Source: Pseudemcibacter aquimaris (GTDB taxonomy: Bacteria; Pseudomonadota; Alphaproteobacteria; Sphingomonadales; Emcibacteraceae). From it: a stretch of 64,000 nt of DNA. Position 1 is the stretch's first letter. Each line of letters opens with the position of its first letter. Where the stretch lies: the NCBI RefSeq assembly GCF_028869115.1, contig NZ_CP079800.1:2951501-3015500 (forward strand). Direction: 5' to 3'. Below the pieces are notes generated by a model. It searched no databases and was not told the DNA's origin. It saw nothing but the letters and a program-made list of their open reading frames with translations. A program made the position numbers and the translations under genes. Positions 44,665 to 53,864 of the stretch are shown in pieces.

Positions 44665-45813
44665 TTATGCAAGCAGATTCTTATTATCCTTTAACGCACC
44701 AATGACCGCGTCAATGTCATCATTGTTGTTATAAAAATGCGCTGATATTCTTAAATTACCATCTCTACAGGACGCGATAATGTTCCTTTCGGCCAGTGCC
44801 GCCACTAAAGCATATTCATCTGTTGATGCCACAGTGATCATAGCGCCATGCTTATTCGGGTCCATTGGTGACATCAGTTTTCCGCCAATTTCCTGAACTC
44901 CTTTTTTAAGACGCTCATTTAAAGCGGCAACATGTTCACGAATATTTTCCACGCCCACTTCCAGAATTAATTTTAGCCCCGCTTCCACTGCATAAAGATT
45001 AGGGACCGATGGCGTACCTTGTTCAAAACGACGTGCATTCGTTGCCGGTATATTATCATGAATAAGCATCGCATGGATATCTTCTTGCGCAAACCATCCG
45101 GTTTGTGTGGGTTCTGATTTGGTAATCAGGTCTTCGCGTACATATAAAAACCCAACACCCGCCGTTGAAAGCAAATATTTAAGCGACCCGCCAACGATGA
45201 AATCCACTTTCCATTCATTAACATCAATGGGAACCGCACCCACACCCTGATACGCATCCACCAAAATAAGTGCGCCATTCTTTCTGGCAATATCACGGAT
45301 CGCGGGAATATCCGCAAGTGCACCATTGCGGTAACACACAAGCGGCACGGCAACCAGTAAGGTTTCATCATCAACAAGACGGTCCAGATCATCAAGATCA
45401 ATCATACCGTCCGTTTCTTTCACATGCACCACTTCAGCGCCATGCTTTTTAAGTGCATGCCATGCTTGTGCCTCTGTCGGGAAAGCAAGATCGGTTGTTA
45501 CGATTTTCTTTCTTTTGCCACTGAAATCAAGGCTACTGGATATGGCGCTTAATGATGCGGATGCGGATGTGGTCACGGCCATCTCATCTGCCTTTGCTGA
45601 TAGTAAATCTGCAAATAAGGAACGCACTCGTTCCAAACGGTCACACCACCCAATCCAGTCCGCGCCGACCTCATGACGGTCTTTCAAATAACGCTGGAAA
45701 GCGCCTTCGACCTCTAACGACAAGGCCGCATAAGAACAGCTATTGATATAAACAGTATTTTTAAATATCGGGAAATGTTCCCGATAAGCACGCATTGATT
45801 TCATGGTTTTCAT
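44665..45813 (-). CDS. Class V aminotransferase-fold PLP enzyme
   Basis: The 382-residue fold-type I PLP enzyme belongs to class V (kynureninase / cysteine desulfurase / isopenicillin N epimerase clan). Visible: TTSASASLSAISSSLDF, the PLP Asp in LILVDAYQGVGAVPID, and the Lys of GGSLKYLLSTAGVGFLY. It lacks features that would single out kynureninase, but cleavage or epimerisation of an aromatic amino acid would fit its place in the anthraniloyl-CoA cluster. It starts 5 nt after the CDGSH-cupin stop, with AGGA ahead of the first ATG; ATGs 3 and 6 codons in are alternatives. Confidence 0.82.
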   Translation of the reverse strand: MKTMKSMRAYREHFPIFKNTVYINSCSYAALSLEVEGAFQRYLKDRHEVGADWIGWCDRLERVRSLFADLLSAKADEMAVTTSASASLSAISSSLDFSGKRKKIVTTDLAFPTEAQAWHALKKHGAEVVHVKETDGMIDLDDLDRLVDDETLLVAVPLVCYRNGALADIPAIRDIARKNGALILVDAYQGVGAVPIDVNEWKVDFIVGGSLKYLLSTAGVGFLYVREDLITKSEPTQTGWFAQEDIHAMLIHDNIPATNARRFEQGTPSVPNLYAVEAGLKLILEVGVENIREHVAALNERLKKGVQEIGGKLMSPMDPNKHGAMITVASTDEYALVAALAERNIIASCRDGNLRISAHFYNNNDDIDAVIGALKDNKNLLA

Positions 45814-45818
45814 AAATC

Positions 45819-46880
45819 CTAATAATTAATAGCCGGGCTGCCGGATGGATAAAATACACCCATCAACTGCATTCCACCTTCATCCGTACATTCAACAGAA
45901 TGGCCCTGACGGTGCGGCAGGAATAATACATCACCTGTCTTTACTTCCGTGACTTTAGTTCCGGTCCACATTTTCCCGTAACCCGTCAAAATGACGATCG
46001 CTTCTTCATATAAATGGCGGTGCATTGCCGCACGCGATTTCGGAATTTGACCAATGAATTGTGTTACCTCGTTTGACCCAACCTTTTTATCCACGAGTTC
46101 CTGATAAATGCGGTTCGCCATCACATTTGCTGTTGCCTCATCAAATGCAATGTATCGTTCTTCCTGTTCCGTCTGGAATGTTGTTTCATTGTCATCCGTA
46201 ACCGTTAAATCCGTTAGTAATGGACATGCGGTCGCATAAATCACCATTTCTTCATCCGTAATCACACGGAATTTTTCACCAGGGCGGACATAAAGACCCG
46301 CTTCTTTATCAACATTAAATTCGCGGCCTGCGATATCAACAGTACCCGCGCCGGATACGAAATACAGAACCGTATCGACCCCTTCATATTCCATCCACTT
46401 GGTTGTTCCAGCTGATACAGTTAAACGGTGAAGACTTAATTTAGTTGCACCGTCTTCCTTGGCGATGACCGGTTGATACCTTAAATTACCCACGACCGTA
46501 TCATTTTTATCATTTGGTGTCATAACATATGCACCACCATCGACAAGTGCTTTACCGTTTGCATCCTGATCAATTTGAACCGAATCTTTCATTGATAAGA
46601 TTTCAGCATCAGATGCTTCAGCGTAAACATCTTCAAGGTTATTATGGGCACCATCACAATATGGGCCTGATTTTGTTGCTTTACAGGCACAAAGAAGAAC
46701 ATCTTCCGTTTTCTCTGCCTTAAACACCATCGGTCTATGTTCCGTCCCCTTATGGGCACCATCACAGAATGGCTGTGTTTTACTTAATTTACAGGTACAC
46801 CATGCGTATTTCTTCCCTTCTTCAAGGCTTACCAGACACGGTTTATTTTCAACAACATATTCTACAGGATCATCAGACAT
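45819..46880 (-). CDS. Two-CDGSH iron-sulfur plus cupin fusion protein
   Basis: The ~353-residue protein starts with two CDGSH iron-sulfur motifs (CTCKLSKTQPFCDGAH near 25-40 and CACKATKSGPYCDGAH near 62-78), each with the three Cys and one His expected to hold a [2Fe-2S] cluster. After a spacer come two cupin-like halves (TVSAGTTKWMEYEG...VSGAGTVDI and MHRHLYEEAIVILTGYGKM...PHRQGHSVECTDEGG). The start is ATG 46880; it overlaps the preceding stop by 8 nt. Combining redox Fe-S and a cupin suggests a dioxygenase-like or redox-sensing protein in the pathway. Confidence 0.85.
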   Translation of the reverse strand: MSDDPVEYVVENKPCLVSLEEGKKYAWCTCKLSKTQPFCDGAHKGTEHRPMVFKAEKTEDVLLCACKATKSGPYCDGAHNNLEDVYAEASDAEILSMKDSVQIDQDANGKALVDGGAYVMTPNDKNDTVVGNLRYQPVIAKEDGATKLSLHRLTVSAGTTKWMEYEGVDTVLYFVSGAGTVDIAGREFNVDKEAGLYVRPGEKFRVITDEEMVIYATACPLLTDLTVTDDNETTFQTEQEERYIAFDEATANVMANRIYQELVDKKVGSNEVTQFIGQIPKSRAAMHRHLYEEAIVILTGYGKMWTGTKVTEVKTGDVLFLPHRQGHSVECTDEGGMQLMGVFYPSGSPAINY

Positions 46881-48921
46881 TTTCTTCACTTTCTTCAGCA
46901 AGTTTCACCAATAATGGCGACGGTCTCCACCACCTGTCCCCATATTTTGCGGCAAATTCATTTATTCTTTTTAACACGTATTTTAACCCAAGATGTTCTA
47001 CATAATGCATTGGCCCGCCCTTGTACCGCGGAAAACCAAATGCAAATGCATAAACAACATCAATATCACTTGTCCTTTGGGCGATGCCCTCTTCGACAAT
47101 TTTATACCCCTCATTAATAAGCGCGAAAATACATCTCTCTTCGATTTCTTTTGATGAAATATCGTCGCGCTTTATATTATATTTCTTGGCAAATTCTTCA
47201 GCGAGCTCTTCTACGAGCGCGTGTTTCTTTTTATCACGCCCATCATATTCATAAAAACCTGCCCCTGTTTTTTGACCCTTATGTCCGGCGTCCACCAATG
47301 CAGCATGCACACTGAACGCTCGCTTATCATAAGCATCATCTGATAGCTTTGATCTGGCCATCACACCAATATCAATCCCCGCCATATCAAGCATGCTGAA
47401 CATGCCCATGGGCATTCCAAAATCATACATGGTCTGATCAACCTGTTCGACACTTGCACCTTCAAGCAGCAAAAGTCCCGCTTCACGGCCATAACAGGAT
47501 GACATACGGTTCGCAATAAACCCATAACATACGCCGGAAAGAACTGGTGTTTTTCTAATTTTTTTCGCAAGCTTAAATGCGGTTGCGATTACTTCATTAG
47601 ATGTATTATCCGTTTTTACAATTTCCAAAAGCGGCATGATATGCGCCGGGCTAAAGAAATGAAGGCCGATGACATCTGAAACGCGGCTTGTTGCCGTTGC
47701 CATTTCATCAATATCCAGGAATGATGTGTTGGTCGCGATAATCGCACCATCTTTGGCCACGTTATCCAGTTTTGACAACACTTCTTTCTTGATGTTCATA
47801 TCCTCGAATACGGCCTCAATCATCAGATCGCTATCTGATAAATCATCATAAGACGTCGTTACCGATAACGCGTTCATGGCGGCCGCCATTTGTGTGTCCG
47901 TCATTCTGCCTTTACTGACATTGGATGCATAAATTTTTTCAATTTTTTGTTTCGCCGCATTTGCAGCGTCACCCGTAATTTCAAGAAGCGTGACCGCCAT
48001 ACCGGAACTTAAGAAATTGACGGCAATACCGCATCCCATAATGCCACCACCAACCACGGCGACGTTATTGATATCTCTTGTGGCCGTATTTTTATCAATG
48101 CCATCTACTTTCGCGGCTTGACGTTCCGCGAAAAAAAGATGCCTTTGCGCTTTTGAATGGGAACTTGCCACCAGTTCCATAAATTTTTCACGTTCGAACT
48201 CTATCCCTGCATCAAAATCAAGATCACATGCCACTTTTACGGCATCAATAGCAGCAAAAGGCGCAAGAAACCCGCGCGATTTTCTGGCAATTTTCTTTTT
48301 AAAGTCAGCAAATAATTCTTCGCCCGCGTCACACTTTAAATCGCGAATGCGTCTAACGGTTTTATCTTTTGCAAAATTTATAGCGTCACATAACAAATCA
48401 TCCGACACCAAATCAGCCACCCCGAGTGACAATGCCTTTTCGGCCTTAATTGGTTTTCCGGACGTAATCATTTCAAGGGATTTTTCAGCACCGATTAAAC
48501 GCGGCAATCGTTGCGTGCCACCTGCACCAGGCATAAGTCCCAAATTCACTTCCGGCAGACCGACTTTTGCGCGCCCGTCCATCACACGGTAATGACAGGC
48601 AAGCCCCACTTCAAACCCACCGCCCAAAGCCGTTCCATGCATCGCGGCAATCAGTGGTTTGGAGAATTCATCCATTTCCGCCATCAGTTCCGGTAACGTA
48701 GGGCTTACAGGTGGTTTGCCAAATTCGGTAATATCAGCACCCGCACAGAATGTTCTTCCCGCACAATGGATCACGACGGCATTTACAGTATCGTTATTGT
48801 TTAATTCGCTTAAGGCTTTTGAAACCCCGTCGCGAACCGCATGCGAAAGCGCATTTACGGGCGGGTTATCAATAGTAACAACTGCGATATTGTCATTTAT
48901 ACTGGTGCTTACGATGCTCAA
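46873..48921 (-). CDS. Enoyl-CoA hydratase / 3-hydroxyacyl-CoA dehydrogenase fusion
   Basis: The 682-residue protein is a bifunctional beta-oxidation enzyme. N-terminal crotonase domain (residues 1-190): oxyanion motif AGADITEF, HGTALGGGFEVGLACHY, and the catalytic-glutamate region LPEVNLGLMPGAGGTQRL. C-terminal part (from ~290): NAD site VAVVGGGIMGCGIAVNFL, 3HCDH signature VIGLHFFSPAHIMPLLEIV and the C-terminal domain. Closest to the FadJ/FadB-type fusion without thiolase. It overlaps the thioesterase gene by 4 nt and should hydrate and oxidise ring-derived CoA intermediates. Confidence 0.92.
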   Translation of the reverse strand: MSIVSTSINDNIAVVTIDNPPVNALSHAVRDGVSKALSELNNNDTVNAVVIHCAGRTFCAGADITEFGKPPVSPTLPELMAEMDEFSKPLIAAMHGTALGGGFEVGLACHYRVMDGRAKVGLPEVNLGLMPGAGGTQRLPRLIGAEKSLEMITSGKPIKAEKALSLGVADLVSDDLLCDAINFAKDKTVRRIRDLKCDAGEELFADFKKKIARKSRGFLAPFAAIDAVKVACDLDFDAGIEFEREKFMELVASSHSKAQRHLFFAERQAAKVDGIDKNTATRDINNVAVVGGGIMGCGIAVNFLSSGMAVTLLEITGDAANAAKQKIEKIYASNVSKGRMTDTQMAAAMNALSVTTSYDDLSDSDLMIEAVFEDMNIKKEVLSKLDNVAKDGAIIATNTSFLDIDEMATATSRVSDVIGLHFFSPAHIMPLLEIVKTDNTSNEVIATAFKLAKKIRKTPVLSGVCYGFIANRMSSCYGREAGLLLLEGASVEQVDQTMYDFGMPMGMFSMLDMAGIDIGVMARSKLSDDAYDKRAFSVHAALVDAGHKGQKTGAGFYEYDGRDKKKHALVEELAEEFAKKYNIKRDDISSKEIEERCIFALINEGYKIVEEGIAQRTSDIDVVYAFAFGFPRYKGGPMHYVEHLGLKYVLKRINEFAAKYGDRWWRPSPLLVKLAEESEENV

Positions 48922-49349
48922 GTTGCTGCATCCTCCGTCATATAGGGTTGCATGGCTTCTTTCACAAATTCAGGAAGCGGGTGGCTTTTCATGATGTTGC
49001 CTTTTCCTTTGATGTAAACGAGTTTTACATCAGCGCTTAAGATTTCTTTTTCGCCGACTTTGGCCTCAATAAATACAGAAAATGATGCTCGACCAATTTT
49101 TGTTACCACTAATGACCATTCAACATAATCTTCCAGTTCAGCCGGGCTTTTAAAATTTACATTTAAATTGACGGTTGGGACGCCGTAGTCCGTATCAACA
49201 ATCATTTCCTTATATGAAAATTTTACGACTTCGGCGAAGAAATCCTCAACGATATCATTTATCATTTCCACCAGACGCGGGTAATATGTGATCCCGGCGG
49301 CATCGGTTTGCCCAAATCGAATTTTTCTCGTGACTTTAAAAACGGCCAT
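48918..49349 (-). CDS. Acyl-CoA thioesterase (hotdog fold, 4HBT type)
   Basis: The 143-residue protein has the 4HBT pattern: RKIRFGQTDAAGITYYPRLVEMINDIVEDFF with the catalytic Asp/Gly region, then NVNFKSPAELEDYVEWSLVV. It lies 21 nt after the ring-hydroxylating fusion protein, with GAGGGA before the ATG. In aromatic-CoA gene clusters such enzymes release stalled CoA esters. Confidence 0.9.
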   Translation of the reverse strand: MAVFKVTRKIRFGQTDAAGITYYPRLVEMINDIVEDFFAEVVKFSYKEMIVDTDYGVPTVNLNVNFKSPAELEDYVEWSLVVTKIGRASFSVFIEAKVGEKEILSADVKLVYIKGKGNIMKSHPLPEFVKEAMQPYMTEDAAT

Positions 49350-49370
49350 TTGCTATTCCCTCAAAAGATA

Positions 49371-51716
49371 TTATTTATGGCTGCTTGGTTTGGCTTTTTG
49401 TTGCCATTCAAGCTGCTGTGCTCTTGCCTTCTCTTTTAAGCTATAGGCTTGCTGTTTTCCAGAAAGATATTGTTTTTCCCAGTCATTATCAGGCAAATCC
49501 ACCCCATACCATGCTGCCGCTTCACGTGTGAAAAACGGATTCCATAAATGCGGTCTTCCGATGGCCACAAGATCAGCCCGTCTTGTGTGTAAAATGGTAT
49601 TCACCTGCGCTGGTTCTGTAATGGCACCAACAGCCATTGTCGCAACACGCGGAACATTACGAATGGCTTCGGCAAACCCAACCTGGAACATACGACCATA
49701 AACCGGTTTTTGATCAGGGACTGTTTGTCCAGCGGACACATCAATCAGGTCAACACCCGCATCCCTAAATGCATTTGCGATTGCGAATGTGTCTTCCTCC
49801 GTTATGCCGCCTTCTTTCCAATCGGATGCTGAAATACGCACCGACATTGGCTTGTTAGCTGGCCAAACTTCACGCATTGCCGCGAATACTTCAAGCGGGA
49901 AACGCATTCGATTTTCAATGGATCCACCATATTCATCATCACGTACATTGGTTAATGGCGAAAGGAATGACGCCAGCAAATAACCATGGGCGGCATGCAT
50001 TTCGATCATATCAAATCCGGCACGGTCAGCGCGCACGGTTGCTTGTTTGAAATCGGCAATGACCTTATCCATATCATCACGGTTCATTTCTTTCGGCATG
50101 TCTGAAATACCGTCCAGAAATTCCATTGATGATGCTGATAACAGATCCCAATTTTTCCCCTGATCCTTAATCGGGTGATCCGGTGTTTCCCATCCAAGTT
50201 GGGTTGATCCTTTACGTCCCGCATGTCCAAGCTGCATACAAATTTTTGTTTTTGTATTTTCATGAACAAAATCGACGATGCGTTTCCATCCCGCCTCATG
50301 TTCATCGGTCCACATGCCAGGACAGCCAAGTGAAATGCGGGCTTCCGGTGACGGGCATGTCATTTCCACATTCATTAATCCCATGCCGCCCCGTGCGGCA
50401 CCACCATAATGCACCAGATGCCAATCGGTCAGGTTGCCATCCTCATCCGCGGAATATTGTGCCATTGGTGACATCACCACACGATTTCTTAATTCCATTT
50501 CCCCGAGTTTAAATTTGGTGAACATCGGTGTCGGTCTGCTTTCGCGGTAATCATATCCACTTTGCTGATAATACCGCTCGTACCATGCATCATCCATTTT
50601 CTTGACAAACTCAGGATCGCGCAAAATCAGGTTATCATATGTAATCGATTTTGAACGGCACATAACGACCGCTGCAAACTGCATCAAATCCATATCCCAG
50701 GAACGGTCCATATGTTCAAACCATGCAAGTGACACATCCGCATTATGTTGTAAAATTTGAGCCGGTGTTTCACGTTCCGCAACATATTGTTTAAATGCTT
50801 TTTCAATGGAATTTTCGCCATGTTCCACCACCGCATCCGATAATGAAATCGCGCATTCCATGGCGAGTTTTGATCCTGATCCAATTGAAAAGTGTGCTGA
50901 TGCCTTTGCATCGCCAAGAATAGCGATATTTTTATGATACCAATTATTGCAATAAATACGCGGGAATTGACGCCACATGGAACGATTGATGATCAGGTTA
51001 TGACCTTCCAACTCTTCCGCGAAAATCTTTTCTAACTTATCGGCTGATCCCTGCTCATCAAATTCTTCAAATTCAAAGGCTTCCCAGCACTCGTTTGACA
51101 TTTCAAAGACCCATGTCGATGTACCCTCTTCATATTGATAGGTATGGGCGCAAATGGGGCCATGCTCCGTATCTTTAAAAAAGTACGTAAAATCATCCAC
51201 TTTTCTGGTTGATCCCATCCATGTGAATCTGTTCGATTTCACCGTGATGCTCGGATCAAAATATTCCTTATACTGTTCGCGGATACTGGACCCGATCCCG
51301 TCACAGGCAAGAATCATATCACTGTCTGCAAAATCATCCTCAAGCGTTGATGCATCAATTCTTGCACCGTATGTAATTTTGACCCCCAGATCAGAACATC
51401 TGTTTTGTAATACCTTTAACAGATTAAGTCTGGAACAACCGGCAAAACCGTTGCCGCCGCATCTGACCTCTTCCCCTTTATATTTAATGATAATATCATC
51501 CCAATATGCAAACTCATCACGGATCAGTTCATATGATTCATGGTCACGGCTTAAAAATTCATCCAGTGTATCATCGGAAAAAACCACACCAAAACCAAAG
51601 GTGTCATCAGCCCTGTTTTGTTCAAAGACTTCAATTTCCCAATCCGGTTTTGCCTTTTTCGTCAGTAATGCAAAATATAATCCGCCCGGACCCCCACCGA
51701 TCACTGATATCTTCAT
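49371..51716 (-). CDS. FAD monooxygenase / old-yellow-enzyme fusion (2-aminobenzoyl-CoA monooxygenase/reductase or salicylyl-CoA hydroxylase type)
   Basis: The 781-residue protein joins two enzymes. Residues 1-~390 form a class A flavin monooxygenase: VIGGGPGGLYFALLTKK, then MILACDGIGSSIREQ (GD/DG motif) and YWHKNIAILGDAKASAHFSIGSGSKLAM. Residues ~410-760 form an old-yellow-enzyme NADH:flavin oxidoreductase: MSPMAQYSADEDG, HLVHYGGAARGG, MQLGHAGRKGS, MIEMHAAHGYLLASFLSP, NRMRFPLEVFAAMREVWP, ITEPAQVNTILHTRRADLVAIGRPHLWNP. This architecture is that of the Azoarcus 2-aminobenzoyl-CoA monooxygenase/reductase and of salicylyl-CoA 5-hydroxylase/oxidoreductase fusions. Start: ATG 51716 with AGAGGA 6 nt before (an ATG 13 codons upstream has none). 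First gene of a minus-strand operon divergent from a MarR gene. Confidence 0.88.
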   Translation of the reverse strand: MKISVIGGGPGGLYFALLTKKAKPDWEIEVFEQNRADDTFGFGVVFSDDTLDEFLSRDHESYELIRDEFAYWDDIIIKYKGEEVRCGGNGFAGCSRLNLLKVLQNRCSDLGVKITYGARIDASTLEDDFADSDMILACDGIGSSIREQYKEYFDPSITVKSNRFTWMGSTRKVDDFTYFFKDTEHGPICAHTYQYEEGTSTWVFEMSNECWEAFEFEEFDEQGSADKLEKIFAEELEGHNLIINRSMWRQFPRIYCNNWYHKNIAILGDAKASAHFSIGSGSKLAMECAISLSDAVVEHGENSIEKAFKQYVAERETPAQILQHNADVSLAWFEHMDRSWDMDLMQFAAVVMCRSKSITYDNLILRDPEFVKKMDDAWYERYYQQSGYDYRESRPTPMFTKFKLGEMELRNRVVMSPMAQYSADEDGNLTDWHLVHYGGAARGGMGLMNVEMTCPSPEARISLGCPGMWTDEHEAGWKRIVDFVHENTKTKICMQLGHAGRKGSTQLGWETPDHPIKDQGKNWDLLSASSMEFLDGISDMPKEMNRDDMDKVIADFKQATVRADRAGFDMIEMHAAHGYLLASFLSPLTNVRDDEYGGSIENRMRFPLEVFAAMREVWPANKPMSVRISASDWKEGGITEEDTFAIANAFRDAGVDLIDVSAGQTVPDQKPVYGRMFQVGFAEAIRNVPRVATMAVGAITEPAQVNTILHTRRADLVAIGRPHLWNPFFTREAAAWYGVDLPDNDWEKQYLSGKQQAYSLKEKARAQQLEWQQKAKPSSHK

Positions 51717-51760
51717 TTTTGTTCCTCTCTTGTGAAAGGAATACAGTAACCTCATTTATC

Positions 51761-51770
51761 TTACATGTAA
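51761..51770. promoter_or_regulatory. Candidate MarR operator TTACATGTAA (site 1)
   Basis: A perfect 10-bp palindrome lies in the 120-nt spacer between the divergent monooxygenase operon (start 51716) and the MarR gene (start 51837). The same palindrome occurs at 58817. MarR family members usually bind such dyads near their own promoter. Confidence 0.65.
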
Positions 51771-51836
51771 ACTAATATTGCACACTTGCAGTTTTTATTG
51801 TTCCCGATATAGTGCACTGACGGAGGACTAAAAAGA

Positions 51837-52298
51837 ATGGTTGAAAGTAAATACACAGAACGACAAAGAGAAAGCCTCAAACTCTGGATTGAGCTGCTTC
51901 GATATTCCAATAAATTGGAACAGATTATCGATGACAAGCTGCGCCAGAATTATGGCCAGAATATCTCGCGTTTTGATGTGCTTTCACAATTGGTTCGTGA
52001 AAATGGTGACGGCTTAACCGTTGGTGAACTTGCGTCACGCTTGATCGCATCCAAAGGGAATATCACGGGCCTGATTGACCGCATGCAAAAAGACGGCCTT
52101 ATCGTTAAAACCGCGAAAAAAGATGACCGCCGCAGTTTCATCATCACCATCACCGATAATGGCACTAAGCTGTTTACTGAAATGGCCGAAAATAATGCCC
52201 AGTGGGTGGAAAATGCCTTAAGTGCCCTTGATATGGAACATATGAAAGAATTCACAAATTTCTTAAATCAGTCCCGTGCAACACTCGACGAAGATTAA
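51837..52298 (+). CDS. MarR family transcriptional regulator 1
   Basis: The 153-residue regulator has the winged helix with recognition region VGELASRLIASKGNITGLIDRMQKDGLIVKTAKKDDRRSFIITITDNG (the DDRR wing). ATG preceded by GGAGG at 10 nt. It is divergent from the monooxygenase fusion operon and ends with a 4-nt overlap on the convergent CoA ligase gene. Probably the local repressor responding to an aromatic CoA thioester or acid, as known for BadR- and HcaR-type relatives. Confidence 0.92.
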   Translation: MVESKYTERQRESLKLWIELLRYSNKLEQIIDDKLRQNYGQNISRFDVLSQLVRENGDGLTVGELASRLIASKGNITGLIDRMQKDGLIVKTAKKDDRRSFIITITDNGTKLFTEMAENNAQWVENALSALDMEHMKEFTNFLNQSRATLDED

Positions 52299-53863
52299 TT
52301 TTTCAAATCTTTCCTAAGCAGCTTTCCCGTCGCTGATTTTGGAAGCGCATCAATAAATTCAATGGCACGTGGATATTTGTATGGGGCCACAATGGATTTC
52401 ACAAAATCCTGAATATCCTTGATCAAATCATCATCGCCTTTAAACCCACTTTTTAAAACAATAAAGGCTTTTACAATTGTACCGCGATCTTCATCTGGCG
52501 CGCCAATAACCGCACATTCCTGAACCGCATCATGGGCCATCACGGCTTGTTCCACTTCCGGAGCGGCAATATTATAGCCGGATGAAATAATGATATCGTC
52601 ACCACGGGCCACAAACCAAAAATAGCCATCCTGATCCCTTTTGAAAATATCACCCGTGATGTTCCATCCGTTTTCAACATAATTTCCTTGCCGATCACCA
52701 TTTAAATATCGGCATCCCGTTGGCCCTTTAATCGCCAATCTTCCCGCTTCACCGTCCGGCAACGGATTTCCGTCATCATCAAGTATTTCGGCGATAAAGC
52801 CGGGAACGACCTTTCCCGTTGCACCGGGTCTGATGTCATCGCCACTTGCGGAAATAAACACATGAATCATTTCCGTGGCACCAATGCCATCAATTAACCT
52901 TATGCCTGTTGCATCATAAAAATCATCCGACACTGATTTAGGCAAATTTTCACCCGCAGAAATACAAGTTTTTAGTGACGAAATATCACGCTCATGAACC
53001 TGCCCCGTTAGTACTTTATAAGCTGTCGGCGCGGTGAATAAGGTCGTGACTTTATGTTTTTCAATTGTGTCCAAAATGGCATCGGGACCCGGTTTTTCCA
53101 AATAAACCACGCAGGCACCAACACGGGCTGGAAAAACCAATAACCCGCCAAGCCCAAATGTAAATGCAAGCGGCGGTGAACCGCATACAACATCATCCGA
53201 TTTCATTTTTAGTGTATATTTCGAAAATGTATCCGCCATCGCCAAAATATCGCGGTGAAAATGCATTGTCGCTTTGGGAAGTCCCGTTGTCCCGGAAGTA
53301 AAAGCAAGAATGGCAACATCATCACTGGCGGTTTGCACCACATCATACTGGCCTGATTTGCCGTTCATTTTTCCCTGAATATCATTATAGGAAACAACAT
53401 GTTTTGCTTTGCCACGACTTGATGACAGCAAATCAATGGACAGATCATTTTCCATGATAATCATATCCGGCTCGCAAACACCGATAATCCCATCTAGTTC
53501 TTTTTGCCTTAGCATGGTCATGGTCGTGACAACGATGCACCCGGCTTTTAAAACACCAAACCAAAGAGCGGCGAGCATGGGACTATTATCCCCTCGCAGT
53601 AAAACCCTGTTGCCGGGAACCAAGCCATAATCATCAACAAGCGTCAGCGCCACATCATTGGAAATTTTATCAAGTTCAGAATATGACCAGCATATATCCC
53701 CCATTTTAATGGCGTCATTTTCGGGATGGCCATTATCAAGCAAAACGGCCGCAGCATTTAAGACATTTGGGTATGGTGGTACATCATCGCCAAAAATAAA
53801 TTCCGGCCATGTGTCCCGTGCCGGCAATCTATCTTTTGCAAATGTATCAATATGTGCGCTCAT
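52295..53863 (-). CDS. Benzoate/2-aminobenzoate-CoA ligase family protein
   Basis: The 522-residue AMP-forming acyl-CoA synthetase has A3 motif AFTSGTTGLPKATMHFHRDI, A5 IDGIGATEM, A7-A8 GWNITGDIFKRDQDGYFWFVARGDDIIISSGYNIAAPEVE and the catalytic Lys in PKSATGKLLRKDL. Its length and N-terminal WSYSELDKISN fit the benzoate-CoA ligase family, which includes 2-aminobenzoate-CoA ligase. It is the last gene of the operon from the cyclase onward and should activate the aromatic acid that the monooxygenase fusion then attacks. It begins 2 nt after the MarR 2 stop. Confidence 0.88.
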   Translation of the reverse strand: MSAHIDTFAKDRLPARDTWPEFIFGDDVPPYPNVLNAAAVLLDNGHPENDAIKMGDICWSYSELDKISNDVALTLVDDYGLVPGNRVLLRGDNSPMLAALWFGVLKAGCIVVTTMTMLRQKELDGIIGVCEPDMIIMENDLSIDLLSSSRGKAKHVVSYNDIQGKMNGKSGQYDVVQTASDDVAILAFTSGTTGLPKATMHFHRDILAMADTFSKYTLKMKSDDVVCGSPPLAFTFGLGGLLVFPARVGACVVYLEKPGPDAILDTIEKHKVTTLFTAPTAYKVLTGQVHERDISSLKTCISAGENLPKSVSDDFYDATGIRLIDGIGATEMIHVFISASGDDIRPGATGKVVPGFIAEILDDDGNPLPDGEAGRLAIKGPTGCRYLNGDRQGNYVENGWNITGDIFKRDQDGYFWFVARGDDIIISSGYNIAAPEVEQAVMAHDAVQECAVIGAPDEDRGTIVKAFIVLKSGFKGDDDLIKDIQDFVKSIVAPYKYPRAIEFIDALPKSATGKLLRKDLKN

Positions 53864-53864
53864 G

